From: Cryptomeria japonica
Taxonomy: Eukaryota; Streptophyta; Pinopsida; Cupressales; Cupressaceae
Assembly: GCF_030272615.1 (NCBI RefSeq)
Contig: NC_081415.1
Location: 604,089,644 to 604,153,643 of the forward strand
Length of the DNA stretch: 64,000 nucleotides
Reading direction: 5' to 3'
Shown here: positions 45,977 to 57,499 of the stretch, piece by piece
Numbering within the stretch: position 1 is the first letter of the stretch
How the letters are laid out: each line of letters opens with the position of its first letter
The notes under the pieces: generated by a model
Database searches by the model: none
Told to the model about the DNA's origin: nothing
What the model saw: the letters and a program-made list of their open reading frames with translations, nothing else
Program-made: the position numbers and the translations under genes

Positions 45977-47172
45977 ACTGTTAGGTCCAACAATGAAAGC
46001 TAATGTGGTGAGAGGGTTGGGGTGAATCAGTACTTAAAAACTTTTCTCCAGAAACAATCTTACTGATAAACATAAATTGTAAACTGCTGATCTCATAAAA
46101 TAAAGCTAACACATAATTATAGAAATAACATTCATACACATTTCACTCCATAACACAAATATTTTGGTTATGCAGAAACTCTTTGTTAGAGAGAAAAACT
46201 GTGGTGGGGATGGCACCCACAACTTCACTACTGCAATAATAAAGGTTGCTCGGTTAGAGCTACATGTTTAGCTATTTCTGATAGCTTACCATGTTGGGAG
46301 TATCAAGATCTTTAGGTCTACCTTGCTAAAGGATTTTTACAACACTTATACAAAATGTTGCACCTGGCTAAAGGCTTTACAATTTATAGACTTTGTTAGA
46401 GTCTTTTACCCTATTAAAGGTTTCTATTACAACTCAAATGATTCAATAAAATCTTTACAAATATCTGCAACTTTACATATGAAATGTTATAATAGATTCT
46501 ATGTGCTCAATATGAAATTACCTTGCTCATAGCATACCTCGGTAATTGATAAATCAACTCAGTAAACCCTTGTGTTTACTCTGTCCCTTAAACTGTTCTC
46601 TAAAGACTTTCTCGGTGACCTCGGAATATCTCTGTCAGTTGTAGCAGTCACAACCTAATGTGTCATCTTATGATTTTCCTTTTTAACTCTTCTATCGCAC
46701 ATGTCTCTCTCTTTGATTCTCAAATCATTTTGTATAAATAGATCTCTCATATGGTGATCTGTTCATGCTTAAATCTTACAAACAAGATTCATCAAATGAC
46801 TAAACATAGAAATTATTTCATTGGATAAACTTCCTCAAAATCATACAAAATCTTGGAGTGTAATTTCCTATGTGATAATGGTTCCTTGTTCCTCACTTCT
46901 TGTAACATGTTTCCACATATGTGTCTAGGTTCATTGAATCTAGTAACACGTTTCTACTCGGTTCAGATTACTTGTTATACCTTCTTCGTTGCTCGGTAGA
47001 CATAGAACGTTACTCGGTAGACAACTCGATGTATACTTAACTCTCTGACTACTTTCTTATGTAACAAACTACTTTAGTGCTTACCGACTGAATATTTTGG
47101 TAGTATTAACTAACCAGAGTATATAGGATGACTTTGGACATAAAACTAATGACAACTTAGTAAATAATAACA
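45977..47172 (-). repeat. Copia-3 3' LTR, 1196 bp
   Basis: Plus-strand ends TGTTAGGTCCAACAATG and AAATAATAACA. The inner end is followed by a polypurine tract. In minus-strand reading it has CCTTTAATAGGGT and CCTTTAGCAAGGT repeats like the copia-P LTR, and several CTCGGTAGAC repeats. The outer end cuts the copia-2 integrase frame at RYFILIIDD. Confidence 0.8.
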
Positions 47173-47192
47173 ATCTCCCCTTTTGACATTAG
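47173..47192 (-). promoter_or_regulatory. Copia-3 polypurine tract
   Basis: Minus-strand AATGTCAAAAGGGGAGAT followed by TGTTATTATTTAC, the LTR start. Confidence 0.8.
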
Positions 47193-47581
47193 TTTGGTAT
47201 CTTTGACAAAACTCCTTTCAAAGTCATAGTTACAAAATTTGACTAAAATGACAGTATATACAATTGTCAATAAATAGTAACATAATCAAATATATACTCC
47301 CCTTATCAATATATTATACATAACTTAATTTGCATGCTCTTGTGATCAATGCTCGGTGTTCACTGCTCTGTGTTCTATGCTCCCCCTATCAAATTCAACT
47401 GTACATTCAGATACTCTGTTCTGCTCGGTACACTCCCTCTTATACTCGGTATCTATGCTCCCCCTGTCAAATTCAATTGTACATTCAGATACTCTGTTCT
47501 GCTTGGTACACTCCCTCTTATACTCGGTATACTCCCCATTTTTGATAAACATCAAAACTACTTACCATTAGGTGGAGGCAA
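47193..47581 (-). repeat. Copia-3 3' UTR with an 80-bp duplication
   Basis: Two copies, about 80 bp each (near 47,374-47,453 and 47,453-47,531), share CTATGCTCCCCCT, ATTCAGATACTCTGTTCTGC and CACTCCCTCTTATACTCGGT with few differences. The short frames on both strands here come from this duplication. No gene. Confidence 0.8.
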
Positions 47582-49756
47582 CTAGTCAAAAATAGATTTA
47601 TACTTTGTACTAGCGTCAGTGAGAGCAGTGGAGACTGCATCCTTGACACTGTCCATTAGGGAATTGTGAGCTATAATATCAGCTAATAGTGAAATCAAAC
47701 CATCTAAAGTGCTTCCCTCTTGTTGAGTGGATAAGTGGGTAGCTTGGTTGATGTGCTCTTGGACTGATGATAAGTGGGGAATAAATAAGGTTTGAAGAGT
47801 CATGATATCCATCCTTATTTTGTGCTCTTCATTCTGAAGTTCTAACTGTTGAGCCATAAGAGTTTGCAGCTTGGTATAGAAATTCTTAATAGAATTTTGC
47901 TTGGTGGTCAATTTATTGGAGAGATCGGTAATCTCCTTTTCAATGAGTTTGGTCTTATGCTTGATATCCTTAATAAATAATGAAAATGTATAGAGCTTTT
48001 GAAATAAATAAAGAATATGTTTGAGTTGAGGGGACAACTCAGCAATGAATCCAACAAGCTTGACTTTACCTATAGCAATTGCTTTTTGCACTTCTTTAAT
48101 CATTTTGGTAGTTAGCTCTCTGTCCTTCAACTTGCTAGGGTATTCTGATGTGTCTACTCTTGATGCTTCTAATTTAGTGAGTAGTTCATCCAGTTGCATA
48201 TGAATGGCAGCATCTTTATTCACGGTAGCTTCAGGTAGCATGTTTGTCAATAATGCTTTAATCTTTTGAAGTACTCGGTTCTTCTTCTGAATAGCCATTT
48301 GTCTTTCTTGCTTTGCTTTGGCTTTACATAGTTCTCTGAATTCAATAAGTGCTTTCTCTTTCAATTTTGAAATGTCAAAATTTGGAAACACAATAGGTTT
48401 AGACAGATCTACCTGGAAACTATGCTTCTTCACTTTCTTTTCTTTGGATGATGAGGCTTTCACCGGTTGAACGAGTACAATGGCTTTGGAGGCTTGTTCA
48501 TCCTTGGTAGGTTTCTCAGTAGAGGCAACACTTTTGTCAGTTCCCTTAGCCTTTGATGTTTTCTTTGGTGATTCCTTGCTTGGGGTCTTAGTGTCAATAG
48601 TTTCAGTGCATGCAGGTGCTTGAGAAGTCTGTTCCCTAGTGGCCTGAGAAGTAGATTCTCCTTTTGTATTCTGTTGACCCTCTTTGCCTTGATCAGTGTC
48701 CTGAGGTTTCTAGGTTGAAACTTGCTAAGTTACCAGAGGATAGGACTTGACTTGTTCCAAAACTAATTCAATTGATACCCATTTGGCATAGGCATTTCCT
48801 TCTATCATTTCTTGTTCCTGTGCCTCAGTATCCATGACATCCTCATCTTGTTGAATAGTTGAAGCAGGATCTTGCTCAGTAATGTCAACTATTTCAACTT
48901 CACCTTGAGTTTCTTCAGTTTGAATTCTGAAGATTTCTTGCCATTTTTCTTTGGTTTCCTTTTCGAATTCAAGATAAAGTCCATTCATCATTTTCAAGGC
49001 TCTATGCTTCACTTGAAAATTTGTCTGGTAGTTTTTCAAATGATTTCTACCGACATGTCTGGAAAGAGATGTACCAAAACTCTTTCTCTTATCTACTTCT
49101 CCAAGTCTGTAGCATATTTCCATCTATTGTCAATGTGAGAGTATAATGCATTTGGAATAAAGTTACTTACTTCCAATGGAACTACTTAAAATTTGAGAAG
49201 TATATATTTGACATACCTGAATGACCCGAATCCTCCATATTGTTTCAATTTGGCACAAAAGTTGTCAACACTGTGTACATCTTCCTTTGTGCTTTTAACA
49301 ATCTAAAATTTATTTTTGTCTTTAGATTCTGTGTCACTTGACTCCTTATTCAAAATGAGTCTCCAGGTCGACTTTCTATAAGTCTTTGTAACTTTAGCCA
49401 ATTCAACATTTTTCTGCCTCTTACTGGGTGACACTGCAGATGATCTAGTGTTAGGTTGTTTCACTAGTGGAGTTGGTGATACCTTAGGTGTATCTTGTTT
49501 CTTCCTTTTTAATATTTTTCCCTTTGGCAACTCAGTGCTCAGAGTGATGGTTACTTCCTGAGCTTCAGATTCTTCCTCAATTGAAAGTTGATCATCTTTC
49601 CTACCTATTGGCTAAGTAGGTGTGGAGGTAGAACCTTCTCCAAATTTCTCAGTTAAGTCTTTTATCATTTTAGTGGCTTTTCTTGTAGCCTTCGGTACTA
49701 CTATGCTCATTTTTACTTTTTCTTTTACCTCTTCATATGTACCATATCTGATTTCA
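47582..49756 (-). pseudogene. Copia-3 extra ORF, C-terminal two thirds (unknown function)
   Basis: This continues the frame of 57,500-58,606 across the gag-only insertion: the codons before the insertion (IPRHAT) join EIRYGTYEEVKEKVK here once one GTAGC copy is dropped. Downstream it has basic, low-complexity sequence (KGKILKRKKQ, near 49,510), a segment MEICYRLGEVDKRKSFG with HVGRNHLKNYQTNF (49,123 on), a very acidic E/Q/D run, an S/T/K-rich linker, and a C-terminal 290-residue part rich in K, L, E and Q with heptad character (for example LIEKEITDLSNKLTTKQNSI), probably coiled coil. It ends at YKSIFD (47,582). Breaks: a stop near 49,615, a stop at 49,303, a frameshift between 49,303 and 49,123, a stop near 48,725. 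I do not recognise the family. Its place before the 3' LTR is that of the env-like ORF in SIRE-type copia elements, but no sequence identity is claimed. Confidence 0.6.
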
Positions 49757-49932
49757 GTAGCTGTAGCATCCTAGAATTGTGACACTTGCAATTTTGACTG
49801 CATTTGGGTCTTCACGATGGCGGCGCAATGTTGAACCTTAATGGAGACCCCGACACCTGTTTATGACACCAAAAACTGCATCTTTTTGCACCTTGGCCTG
49901 ATCCTTCCTTGCACCTTGCTGTCCCAGGAGGT

Positions 49933-50025
49933 GGGACCATGGCGCCCAGTGCCCTAGTCCTTTAGGACCATGGTGCCCAGCACCCTAGTCCTTCAGGACC
50001 ATGGCACCCAGCGCCCTAGTCCCTG
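49933..50025 (+). repeat. Three 31-bp units in gag-only LTR
   Basis: Each unit begins GGACCATGG and contains CCCAGYRCCCTAGTCC. The set is also present in the 3' LTR (56,424-56,515), with different point changes. Confidence 0.85.
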
Positions 50026-50145
50026 GCCCTATTTTGGGCCCGATCTCTTGTTGGGCATCGGGTCTTTAAGTTTGCAATTCAGAAAATAATGTTTCTAGGT
50101 CGGCCTAAGGTTGAAAAAATCAGTCTATCAACCCTAATTGACAAG

Positions 50146-50153
50146 TATATAAG
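50146..50153 (+). promoter_or_regulatory. TATA box of gag-only LTR
   Basis: TATATAAG within ACAAGTATATAAGCTAC; the 3' LTR has ACAAGTATATAAACTAC near 56,630. It is followed about 30-40 bp later by the likely start region with CCCTCTCCC. Confidence 0.55.
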
Positions 50154-51009
50154 CTACATTCCCTCTCCCAAAAGAGAAGGAGGAAAAATATATGCAAGCA
50201 AGAGGCGGAAGCGATATTCAAACATTCAAGCATTCAAGCATTCCTTCAAGCAATTAAGCATTCTAAGTCTCCATTTAAGGCTAAGTGTTGCATTCAAGAC
50301 AAGGATTCAACCATTGAAGAGGAGATCACTTACAACATATAAAATAGAACATTCATTACACCTTCAAATGTAAGAATACAAACATTCTTACAACAAGGTA
50401 TTAGTACTTGTTTACATTACAAACATTTACATTTACAGCATTCTCATTTCTTGGTTAATTCCAAAACCGGGGTTTGACCTAAAGGCAAACCCCTAATCCC
50501 TAACCCCCCAATCGTCCTCTCTTTTCTGTGTGTACGTTGGAGGTATGCGGCTGTAATTGAAGATCTAGAATCCTTGTGCAAAGATGAACAGATCCCCCTT
50601 CATTTCATGGATTTTTCGGAGGACCGTGTGCACTCCGGGTGCCATTGTCCCATCAACTTTCGCTCAAATTTGCAGGACAGCATCGTCTCGACATTTTACT
50701 GCTAATTTCAGGTCCGTAGCTTCATCCTGTGTCCCTATCTCCATCTACAAGCGAATCTTTCTTACTTTACATGCACTCCTAGTTCAATCCTTCTATCTAC
50801 ATTCTTTACAAAAGAGGGTATCCTTGATGTCTCAGCCCTTGAAACTCATTTAGAATCCAGTCTTGCATTGTGTGGGATTGGATCTTGTGGGTTTCAACCC
50901 CTCTTTTGAATGTAAAGTCTCTCCTAAGTGAAAATTGTCAATCCTAGTGACCTCCTCTCTCCTTGGAGCGGGGGAGAACACCTAGGGTTCGATTTTCCGC
51001 TTTAGATTT

Positions 51010-51028
51010 TGGTGAACCCGATGTGAAC
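51010..51028 (+). promoter_or_regulatory. PBS-like start of the gag-only interior
   Basis: TGGTGAACCCGATGTGAAC begins 3 bases after the LTR end. The leading TGG is what a tRNA 3' end would pair with. I could not assign the tRNA with confidence; it is not the Met type used by the copia elements here. Confidence 0.6.
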
Positions 51029-52191
51029 ATCCTAATTCTGATTATTCATGGTTAGATCTGAAAAATTTTGCTTCCTTAATTACATTTCCGTGTTTGATCC
51101 TTTGCAAATTTTAGAGGTTAATTGCATAAAAACCTTAAATTTTCTGTTTAGTAATTGAGCTTGTGAAATGTCTAATTGTTAATGCTTGTTTCAGATCTAC
51201 CCTCCTATTGCAAATTGTCAAATCATATTTGTGCTTTAATTTTGAAAATTAAGTGGTTAAGTGTCAAAACCCTAATTTTTAAAACCCTCTTGATTCAACC
51301 TTTGACTGATGATTTCACTGATCAAAACACCTCTAAATCGGCTATAACTTTGGATTCCGCAACAAAATCATAATATCTTTCATCCCTAAAAATTTGGAAA
51401 AAAGTTGCGAGGACCATGTGCACCCCGAGCGCCATTGTCCCCGACATTTTTTTTGAAATTTCGGGAGCTAGATCTTACTGTATTTTTCTACTAAAATCCA
51501 GAATTTTGGCTGATTTCATCAATTCTAACACTTTCAAAATTAAAGTCAAAGTTGGTCTAGTGATTGCTTGGATTGAGGCTTCTAATCATTCAAAAATTGT
51601 TGAAATTAAAATTCATATTAAAATTGTGTTTCTTACTGTCCTAAATCTGAAAAGTGTGTTGGCATTCATTCGAAATTTCAGTGCTTTATTCAAATTTTTG
51701 CAGTTTGTGACTTTTGAAATCAAATGTTTAATTGCAACAATCTTGATTTCCAATTTCAAAATTGAATTTTGCGTGAAATTAAGTCAATTTTTAAATTTCA
51801 AAGCTTGCATTGCTTTTAGTATTCCCTCCAAAATCATAAAATTCAAAATTTCAGTTTCCCTCTCTTTTTCAAAATTCAAATTTTGCATTTTTCAATAATC
51901 TTGGTAGGGTTCAATTTTGAGATTGCAACTTTAATTTGGCCTATCTACAGATCTTAAAATCACTCAATTTTTTCAGATTAGCTTTAAAATCATCATAACT
52001 TTCATCCCTAAAAATTTTGAAAAAAGTTGCGAGGACCGTGTGCACTCCGTTCACCATGGTCCCTAACATTTTTTCCGAAATTTTGGGAGATTGTCTTGGT
52101 TGTATTTAATAGCTTAAATCTAGGAGATTGGCTAATTTTATTGAAATTTGCTACCTCTAAATTCAAAATCTTCTCTCTCTCTCTTTAGTGC
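51029..52191 (+). other. Leader of the gag-only element with a repeated module
   Basis: A non-coding leader with a module present twice (about 51,350-51,480 and 51,965-52,090): TTTCATCCCTAAAAATTT, then AAAAAGTTGCGAGGACC and TGTGCAC.CCG, then an ATTTCGGGAG-like end. A shorter relative lies in the LTR (50,615-50,690). Just before the ATG is a long CT tract followed by TTTAG, similar to a 3' splice site. The 160-codon frame at 51,416-51,898 has biased but unrecognised composition and is not taken as a gene. Confidence 0.65.
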
Positions 52192-54849
52192 ATGAGTTTT
52201 ACAACAATAAGCCCTACTTACACTATTCCCGTTAGGCGAAGCCTTAGAATTAAGTTTTTCCAAGGTTTAATTACTGAGGAGATGGAACCTAATTTGAATG
52301 GCCTATTTAACGAGGACACGGGCAATTCCTCTAATCCTCTTAATGATGAAGAAGCTCTCTATGAGGTTTCTGTAGAACAACTTTTGAAATTGGATAACCA
52401 ATTTGATGATTTTCGACAATGGATGTCTCAAGAATACCCCGATAGTCAAGCTCTTCCCTTAATTGAGGGTCTAAAACATATGGTTCAAAATGATAAGAAT
52501 GGAATTGATATTTTGCGTAGTATTACACACATTGTGGATTTGAATGTGATGCCTATGAAGAGTTGTGCTGAAACTTTGGGTTATACACAACCTCCTACTC
52601 AAGTCAATCATTCTATTCCTTTGACAATTTCTATTGCTAGTATACCTACTTTTACATCAACCATAATGACTACTTCAATACAAGACATTCCACCTATGAT
52701 CACCAGTCATGGGGGAAATCCTTCTTCTTCAATTAACCCTCTTCCTTCATTCAATCCGACTTCTTCATTCATTCCTTCAATAAGTGTTCCTATTACATCT
52801 CCACAAATGAACCTGGCGCAAGGGGGCAATTCATTTAACCATTCCATTCCTCCTTGTAGTGTTCCTCCTTTCCAATCATCTCCTATGACTAACTATCATA
52901 GTGTCCCGCCACCTTACTCTTAATCAATACCTTCTTTCAATAACATAATACCTCCGTCACAATCTAACACGTCTAATATGAATTCTTCAACTGAAGCGAC
53001 CATTAACAATCTTGCACAAACTGTCTCTTCTTTACAGCAACAAATTGCCTCTATGAATCAATCTAAGTTTAGTGTGCCCACATTTGATGTTGCGAGCCCA
53101 CTTTCTCTTGACATTATTCGAGCTATTGCCTCTAAGCATGTTGAAATCCCACAATTGGAGCTTTACAATGGTAAAGGTGATCCTCTAACACATGTTAAGA
53201 CCTTTCAAACAATATGTACTGATTTTGCTCATGACCAAAGGTTGCTTGCAAAACTATTTACTAGAACATTAAGAGATAAGGCTTTACAATGGTATTGCTC
53301 GTTGCCTTCCTATTCTATTACTTCTTTCCAACAACTTGCAAATGCTTTTATCCAACAATTTCAAAACAATATAAGTCCTAAAGTTACTTTGATTGATTTA
53401 ATGCATTGTAAACAAGGTGTTAAAGAAAAAGTGACTGATTTCATTGGTAGATATAAGCATTTGTATGCAAAAATTTCTTTTCTAGTACCTGACAATGATA
53501 TTCAAAGAATCTTTATTTCTAATTTACAAAAAGATATTAGAGAAAAACTTCTATTTTCTGAGTTTACTTCTTTCCAACAGTTGTGCGCAACTCTTCACAA
53601 TTATCAACTGACTGTGAGTCAAATGGAATAAGAAAATCCTATGGCTCTGAGTGATAAGGGTGATAGTAGTCAAAAACCATTTGGGAAGTTTAAACCAAAC
53701 AAAGAAGTCATTAAATTCAATGAAAACATCATCAACAACAATGTGAATGCAGCATCAGGTGTGCCTCCTATTTCTAAGTTTTTCAAGAAAGAAAGAAAGT
53801 TTACTCCTTTGAATGAATCATTGCATAGTATTATGAATAAGTTATTGGAACAAAAAGTGCTTACTCTTCCTCCTATAAAGAAAATAGATCTTGCAAAGAT
53901 TAATTCACCCTATTTTGATAACAAATCTTTTTGTCAATTTCATTGTCAACTTGGACATGATATCGAAAAATGGTTTGCTTTAAAGGGTAAAATTCAAGAT
54001 TTGATTGATAATAATACTATCTCTGTTTCTGGTGTGAATGATAAAGGCAACACATCTGTAGCTCCTCCTAACCAAAATATTAAGATTTTTACTGATCCAT
54101 TACCTTCTCATACCTCTAATGTGATTGATACTAATGATTCCTCTTTCTCACCTGATAGTCTTGTGTCTATGACTCTGAATGTGATTAACTTTGTAGAGCA
54201 GCAGAAAATCCCTGAAGAACCTTCCATCACATTTGATTCCAGTGAAACTATCAGGGCACCTGATGGTCCTTTATATATAGTTGCAAAATTCAAGAATACA
54301 CCTTGTCGTGGTGTGCTTATTGATCCTTCTTGTATGGTTAATATCATTACTGAAGAATTTCTTTTTACTTTGCAATTGAATCAAGTGATCTATGACAAAA
54401 CAAATGTGGTTGTGAAATTATTTGATGCATTTTCTTCTCCTGTAATTGGTTCTATTACATTACCTATTGAGGTCCATAACAAAGCCCTTGATGTGAGCTT
54501 TTCTATTATTCCATCGTCCGAACAATTTCGTGTGAAGCTAGGCTATCCTTGGCTATCTTCCATGAAAGTTATTGCTTCTCCTATTCAAAAGTGTTTGAAA
54601 TTCCCCCATAATGGTGAAGTTGTTACTGTCAACCATAGTCTCTTTAAACCAGCTGAAAGAACTTCTAATGTTCCTATTGATTATTTTTGGCCTAAACAAT
54701 TCCAATCTCTTCCACCACAAAGTGATCATCTTTTCAAATCTTATCAAAAGTGGAAAAAAGATATGATCCTATCTCTAAGTGAACCTAGAACACCCAAACT
54801 TGATATTCCTATCATTCTTGAGAAGGAAGTTCTTCCTTTGAAAGATTAA
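52192..54849 (+). pseudogene. Gag and protease-like protein of the gag-only element
   Basis: A single frame of 886 codon positions with two in-frame TAA stops (52,921-52,923 and 53,629-53,631). The first part is Ser/Pro-rich with no known domain. The Gag core follows from 52,978: YNGKGDPLTHVKTF, ALQWYCSLPSYSITSF and IFISNLQKDI match the gypsy-B Gag (YRGKGDPRDHVREF, IFISNL). Then LLEQKVLTLPPIKK and CQFHCQLGHDIEKW match the gypsy-B knuckle, but the last cysteine is W. The protease-like part has GVLIDPSCMVNII where gypsy-B has RVLIDNGAGLNI, so the third active-site residue, G, is absent, and VKLGYPWLSSM and CLKFPHNGE align with LLLGRPWIHAM and CIKFPHNGV. An active protease is unlikely. The ATG at 52,192 follows the leader and is the first in frame. 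Confidence 0.85.
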
Positions 54850-55327
54850 ACTAATGTCTTTCCTCAAGAAGATTCCCAACCCATCCCTATGGATGTGACT
54901 ATGTCTATGCCTAATAAACTTTCTAAAAGTAGACCTATACCTCCTCGTCATGATTGACTTGGTCTCCTTCCTAAACAAAATATTCTTCCTTTATATGGAG
55001 CAGTTCCTCCTCCTTCCTCTTATAGAGAGAAGAGACCTCCTTCTTCTCCTATTGTTCAACATAAGAGATCACAACCCAAACACCCAAGTGATAAGGATGA
55101 GAACATTCCTCCTCCTCAATCTTCTCAACTTCCTACTAAGACTAGATGAAATCATTCTGCACGTAAAATGCCGACGAAAGTGTCATCTTAGAGCTCAGGC
55201 AGCTGTTTCCCAAACTTTGCAATCCCCAAATGCACCTTCAGCTAGCATTATTCCATTTTTTCCTCAGCCAGAAATTGAGCCAAAATCTCCTAAACATAAG
55301 ATGCATGATGGTCTTGACCCTGTGTGA
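54850..55327 (+). pseudogene. Proline-rich tail after the gag-only protein
   Basis: The same frame continues past the stop at 54,847 with MPNKLSKSRPIPPRHD, LPLYGAVPPPSSYREKRPP and KHPSDKDENIPPPQSS, broken by stops near 54,955, 55,147 and 55,189. This could be the former C-terminus, corresponding to the start of the Pro-rich linker after the gypsy-B protease. Another frame (54,950-55,327) is open by chance over the same DNA. Confidence 0.55.
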
Positions 55328-56233
55328 GTTAAAGATCCTATTTTTATAAATCTTGATGATGATATAGATGAAAATGTTACTCCTCTTCATTCTAATAGTT
55401 CCATCTGCTGTGTTGGATGTTCCTCCTCTAGCGTGTTTCCTACCTTCCCGAAATATTGATCAGCAAGATCGGGGGGTAGATGATGTGCTAGACTAGTTCA
55501 TTAGCATAGCAGACTCTCTCCTCCTCTCTTGATCTCTTTTGTTACTTCTTCTATGTGTTATTCTCATTCTTCTATTTGTTGTCCTTAGTGTTGTCTACTT
55601 GAGGACGATGCAAAGCATTGAGATCTCTTTTGGTCTCTCTCATGTTGACTCAAAAGACACATGTGTTCCCTTCTTCTAGGTGACCTTCCTTGATTGGGGA
55701 ATGAAGAACAATTATGCATACATACATATGATATACATGAATTATCATACAACATACTGACCCCAAGGAAAGCGAAGTCACCTCGTGCTTCGTGTTTTGT
55801 GTCTATTATCCTTGGGTTTATCTCACACTTGGGGGCTAAATCCTTGTGATAATGTGCTCCTTTCCTTTCTCATTTCCTATATGTATCACTACCTTAAAGA
55901 AATCACCCCCGATGAGGCATGTGCAATCACTTTAACATAGGGGGGCATACACCCCATTCATATCTCTTCAAGATACTTGAAAATTTCTTGGCAAATTTAG
56001 CTTTGCCTTTAAAATTTTTGATATCCTTCTTGCATGACTCATAGTGAGGGAACCTTACTACTGATAGTGATGGTTCTCCCTCATCATCTTCCCTTTTACT
56101 TTGTCAATCGAAGTCGTAAGATCCTTAGTCCACTCAGGGCTTGGTGTATCTTGCCTCCTTGACGTGGTGAAAGTCTTTCAATGTTGTTTCCTTGTACTTT
56201 ATTGGAAGTATTGGCGTATGCTTATACTCTCGC
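55328..56233 (+). other. 3' region of the gag-only element
   Basis: No gene. A polypurine-like ACTTGGGGGCTAAAT occurs at 55,828-55,842, almost the same as the true tract at 56,236. The rest is C/T-rich and has no domain. Confidence 0.65.
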
Positions 56234-56249
56234 TAAAGTGGGGGCTAAA
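56234..56249 (+). promoter_or_regulatory. Polypurine tract of the gag-only element
   Basis: AAAGTGGGGGCTAAA immediately before the 3' LTR start TGTAGCG. Confidence 0.85.
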
Positions 56250-57494
56250 TGTAGCGTCCTAAAATTGTGACACTTGCAATTTTGACTGTATTTGGGTCTT
56301 CACGATGGCGGCACAATGTTGAACCTGAATGGAGACCCCGAAACCTGTTTACGACACCAAAAACTGCATCTTTTTGCACCTTGGCCTGATCCTTCCTTGC
56401 ACCCTACTATCCCGGGAGGTGGGACCATGGTGCCCAGTGCCCTAGTCCTTCAGGACCATGGTGCTCAGCACCCTAGTCCTTCAGGACCATGGCGCCCAGC
56501 GCCCTGCTCCTTGGCCCTATTTTGGGCCCGGTCTCTTGTTGGGCATCGAGTCTTTAAGTTTGCAATTCGGAAAATAATGTTTCTAGGTCGGCCTAAGGTC
56601 GAAAAAATCAATCTATCAACCCTAATTGACAAGTATATAAACTACATTCCCTCTCCCAAAAGAGAAGGAGGAAAAATATATGCAAGCAAGAGGCGGAAGC
56701 AATATTCAAACATTCAAGCATTCAAGCATTCCTTCAAGCAATTGAGCATTCTAAGTCTCCATTCAAGGCTAAGTGTTGCATTCAAGACAAGGATTCAACC
56801 ATTGAAGAGGAGATCACTTACAACATACAAAATACAACATTCATTACACCTTCGCATGTAAGAATACAAACATTCTTACAACAAGGTATCAGTACTTGTT
56901 TACATTACAAACATTTACATTTATAGCATTCTCATTTCTTGGTTAATTCCAAAACTGGGGTTTGACCTAAAGGCAAACCCCTAATCCCTAATCCCCCAAT
57001 CGTCCTCTCTTTTCTGTGTGTAGGTTCCAGGTACGTGGCTGTAATTGAAGATCTGGAATCCTTGTGCAGAGATGAACAAATCCCCCTTCGTTTCGCGGAT
57101 TTTTCGGAGGACCGTGTGCACTCCGGGTGCCATCATCCCATCAACTTTCGCTCAAATTTGCAGGACAGCATCATCTCGACATTTTACTACTAATTTCAGG
57201 TCCATAGCTTCATCCTGTGTCCCTATCTCCATCTACAAGTGAATCTTTCTTACATTACATGCACTCCTAGTTCAATCCTTCTATCTACATTCTTTACAAA
57301 AGAGGGTATCCTTGATGTCTCAGCCCTTGAAACTCATTTAGAATCTGGTCTTGCATTTTGTGGGATTGGATCTTGTGGGTTTCAACCCCTCTTTTGAATG
57401 TAAAGTCTCTCCTAAGTGAAAACCATCAATCCTAGTGACCTCCTCTCTCCTTGGATCGGGGGAGAACACCTAGGGTTCGATTTTCCGCTTTACA
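56250..57494 (+). repeat. Gag-only element 3' LTR, 1245 bp
   Basis: Same length as the 5' LTR; ends TTTTCCGCTTTACA, then GTAGC. The reading frames inside (for example 56,292-56,861) are LTR noise. Confidence 0.9.
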
Positions 57495-57499
57495 GTAGC

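Larger units (their letters stand above)
49762..51006 (+). repeat. Gag-only element 5' LTR, 1245 bp
   Basis: Begins TGTAGCATCCTAG and ends CCGCTTTAGA (the penultimate C of the CA end is G here, while the 3' LTR has CCGCTTTACA). It has three tandem 31-bp GC-rich units from about 49,933 to 50,025 (GGACCATGGCGCCCAGTGCC and relatives) and a TATATAAG box near 50,146. Confidence 0.9.
49762..57494 (+). mobile_element. Gag-only (TR-GAG type) gypsy element, 7733 bp, complete
   Basis: Two LTRs of equal length, 1245 bp, flank a 5.2 kb interior, and the exact duplication GTAGC lies on both sides (49,757-49,761 and 57,495-57,499). It has a PBS-like start, a leader, a gag-protease frame with stops, a proline-rich tail and a polypurine tract, but no RT, RNase H or integrase. 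Its Gag and protease regions are homologous to the gypsy-B polyprotein, so enzymes of that type are the likely helpers. The LTRs differ by roughly 4-5 percent by eye, mostly transitions, so it is not very recent. It is inserted in the copia-3 extra ORF. Confidence 0.9.

Noticed and set aside
51416-51898. A 160-codon frame in the gag-only leader
   Set aside because: It has biased F/I/K composition from AT-rich DNA, overlaps the repeated leader module, and has no homologue in gypsy-B.
56292-56861. A 189-codon frame in the 3' LTR of the gag-only element
   Set aside because: The same region in the 5' LTR is open only in part (50,089-50,373), and it crosses the 31-bp repeats and the TATA region, so it is LTR noise.
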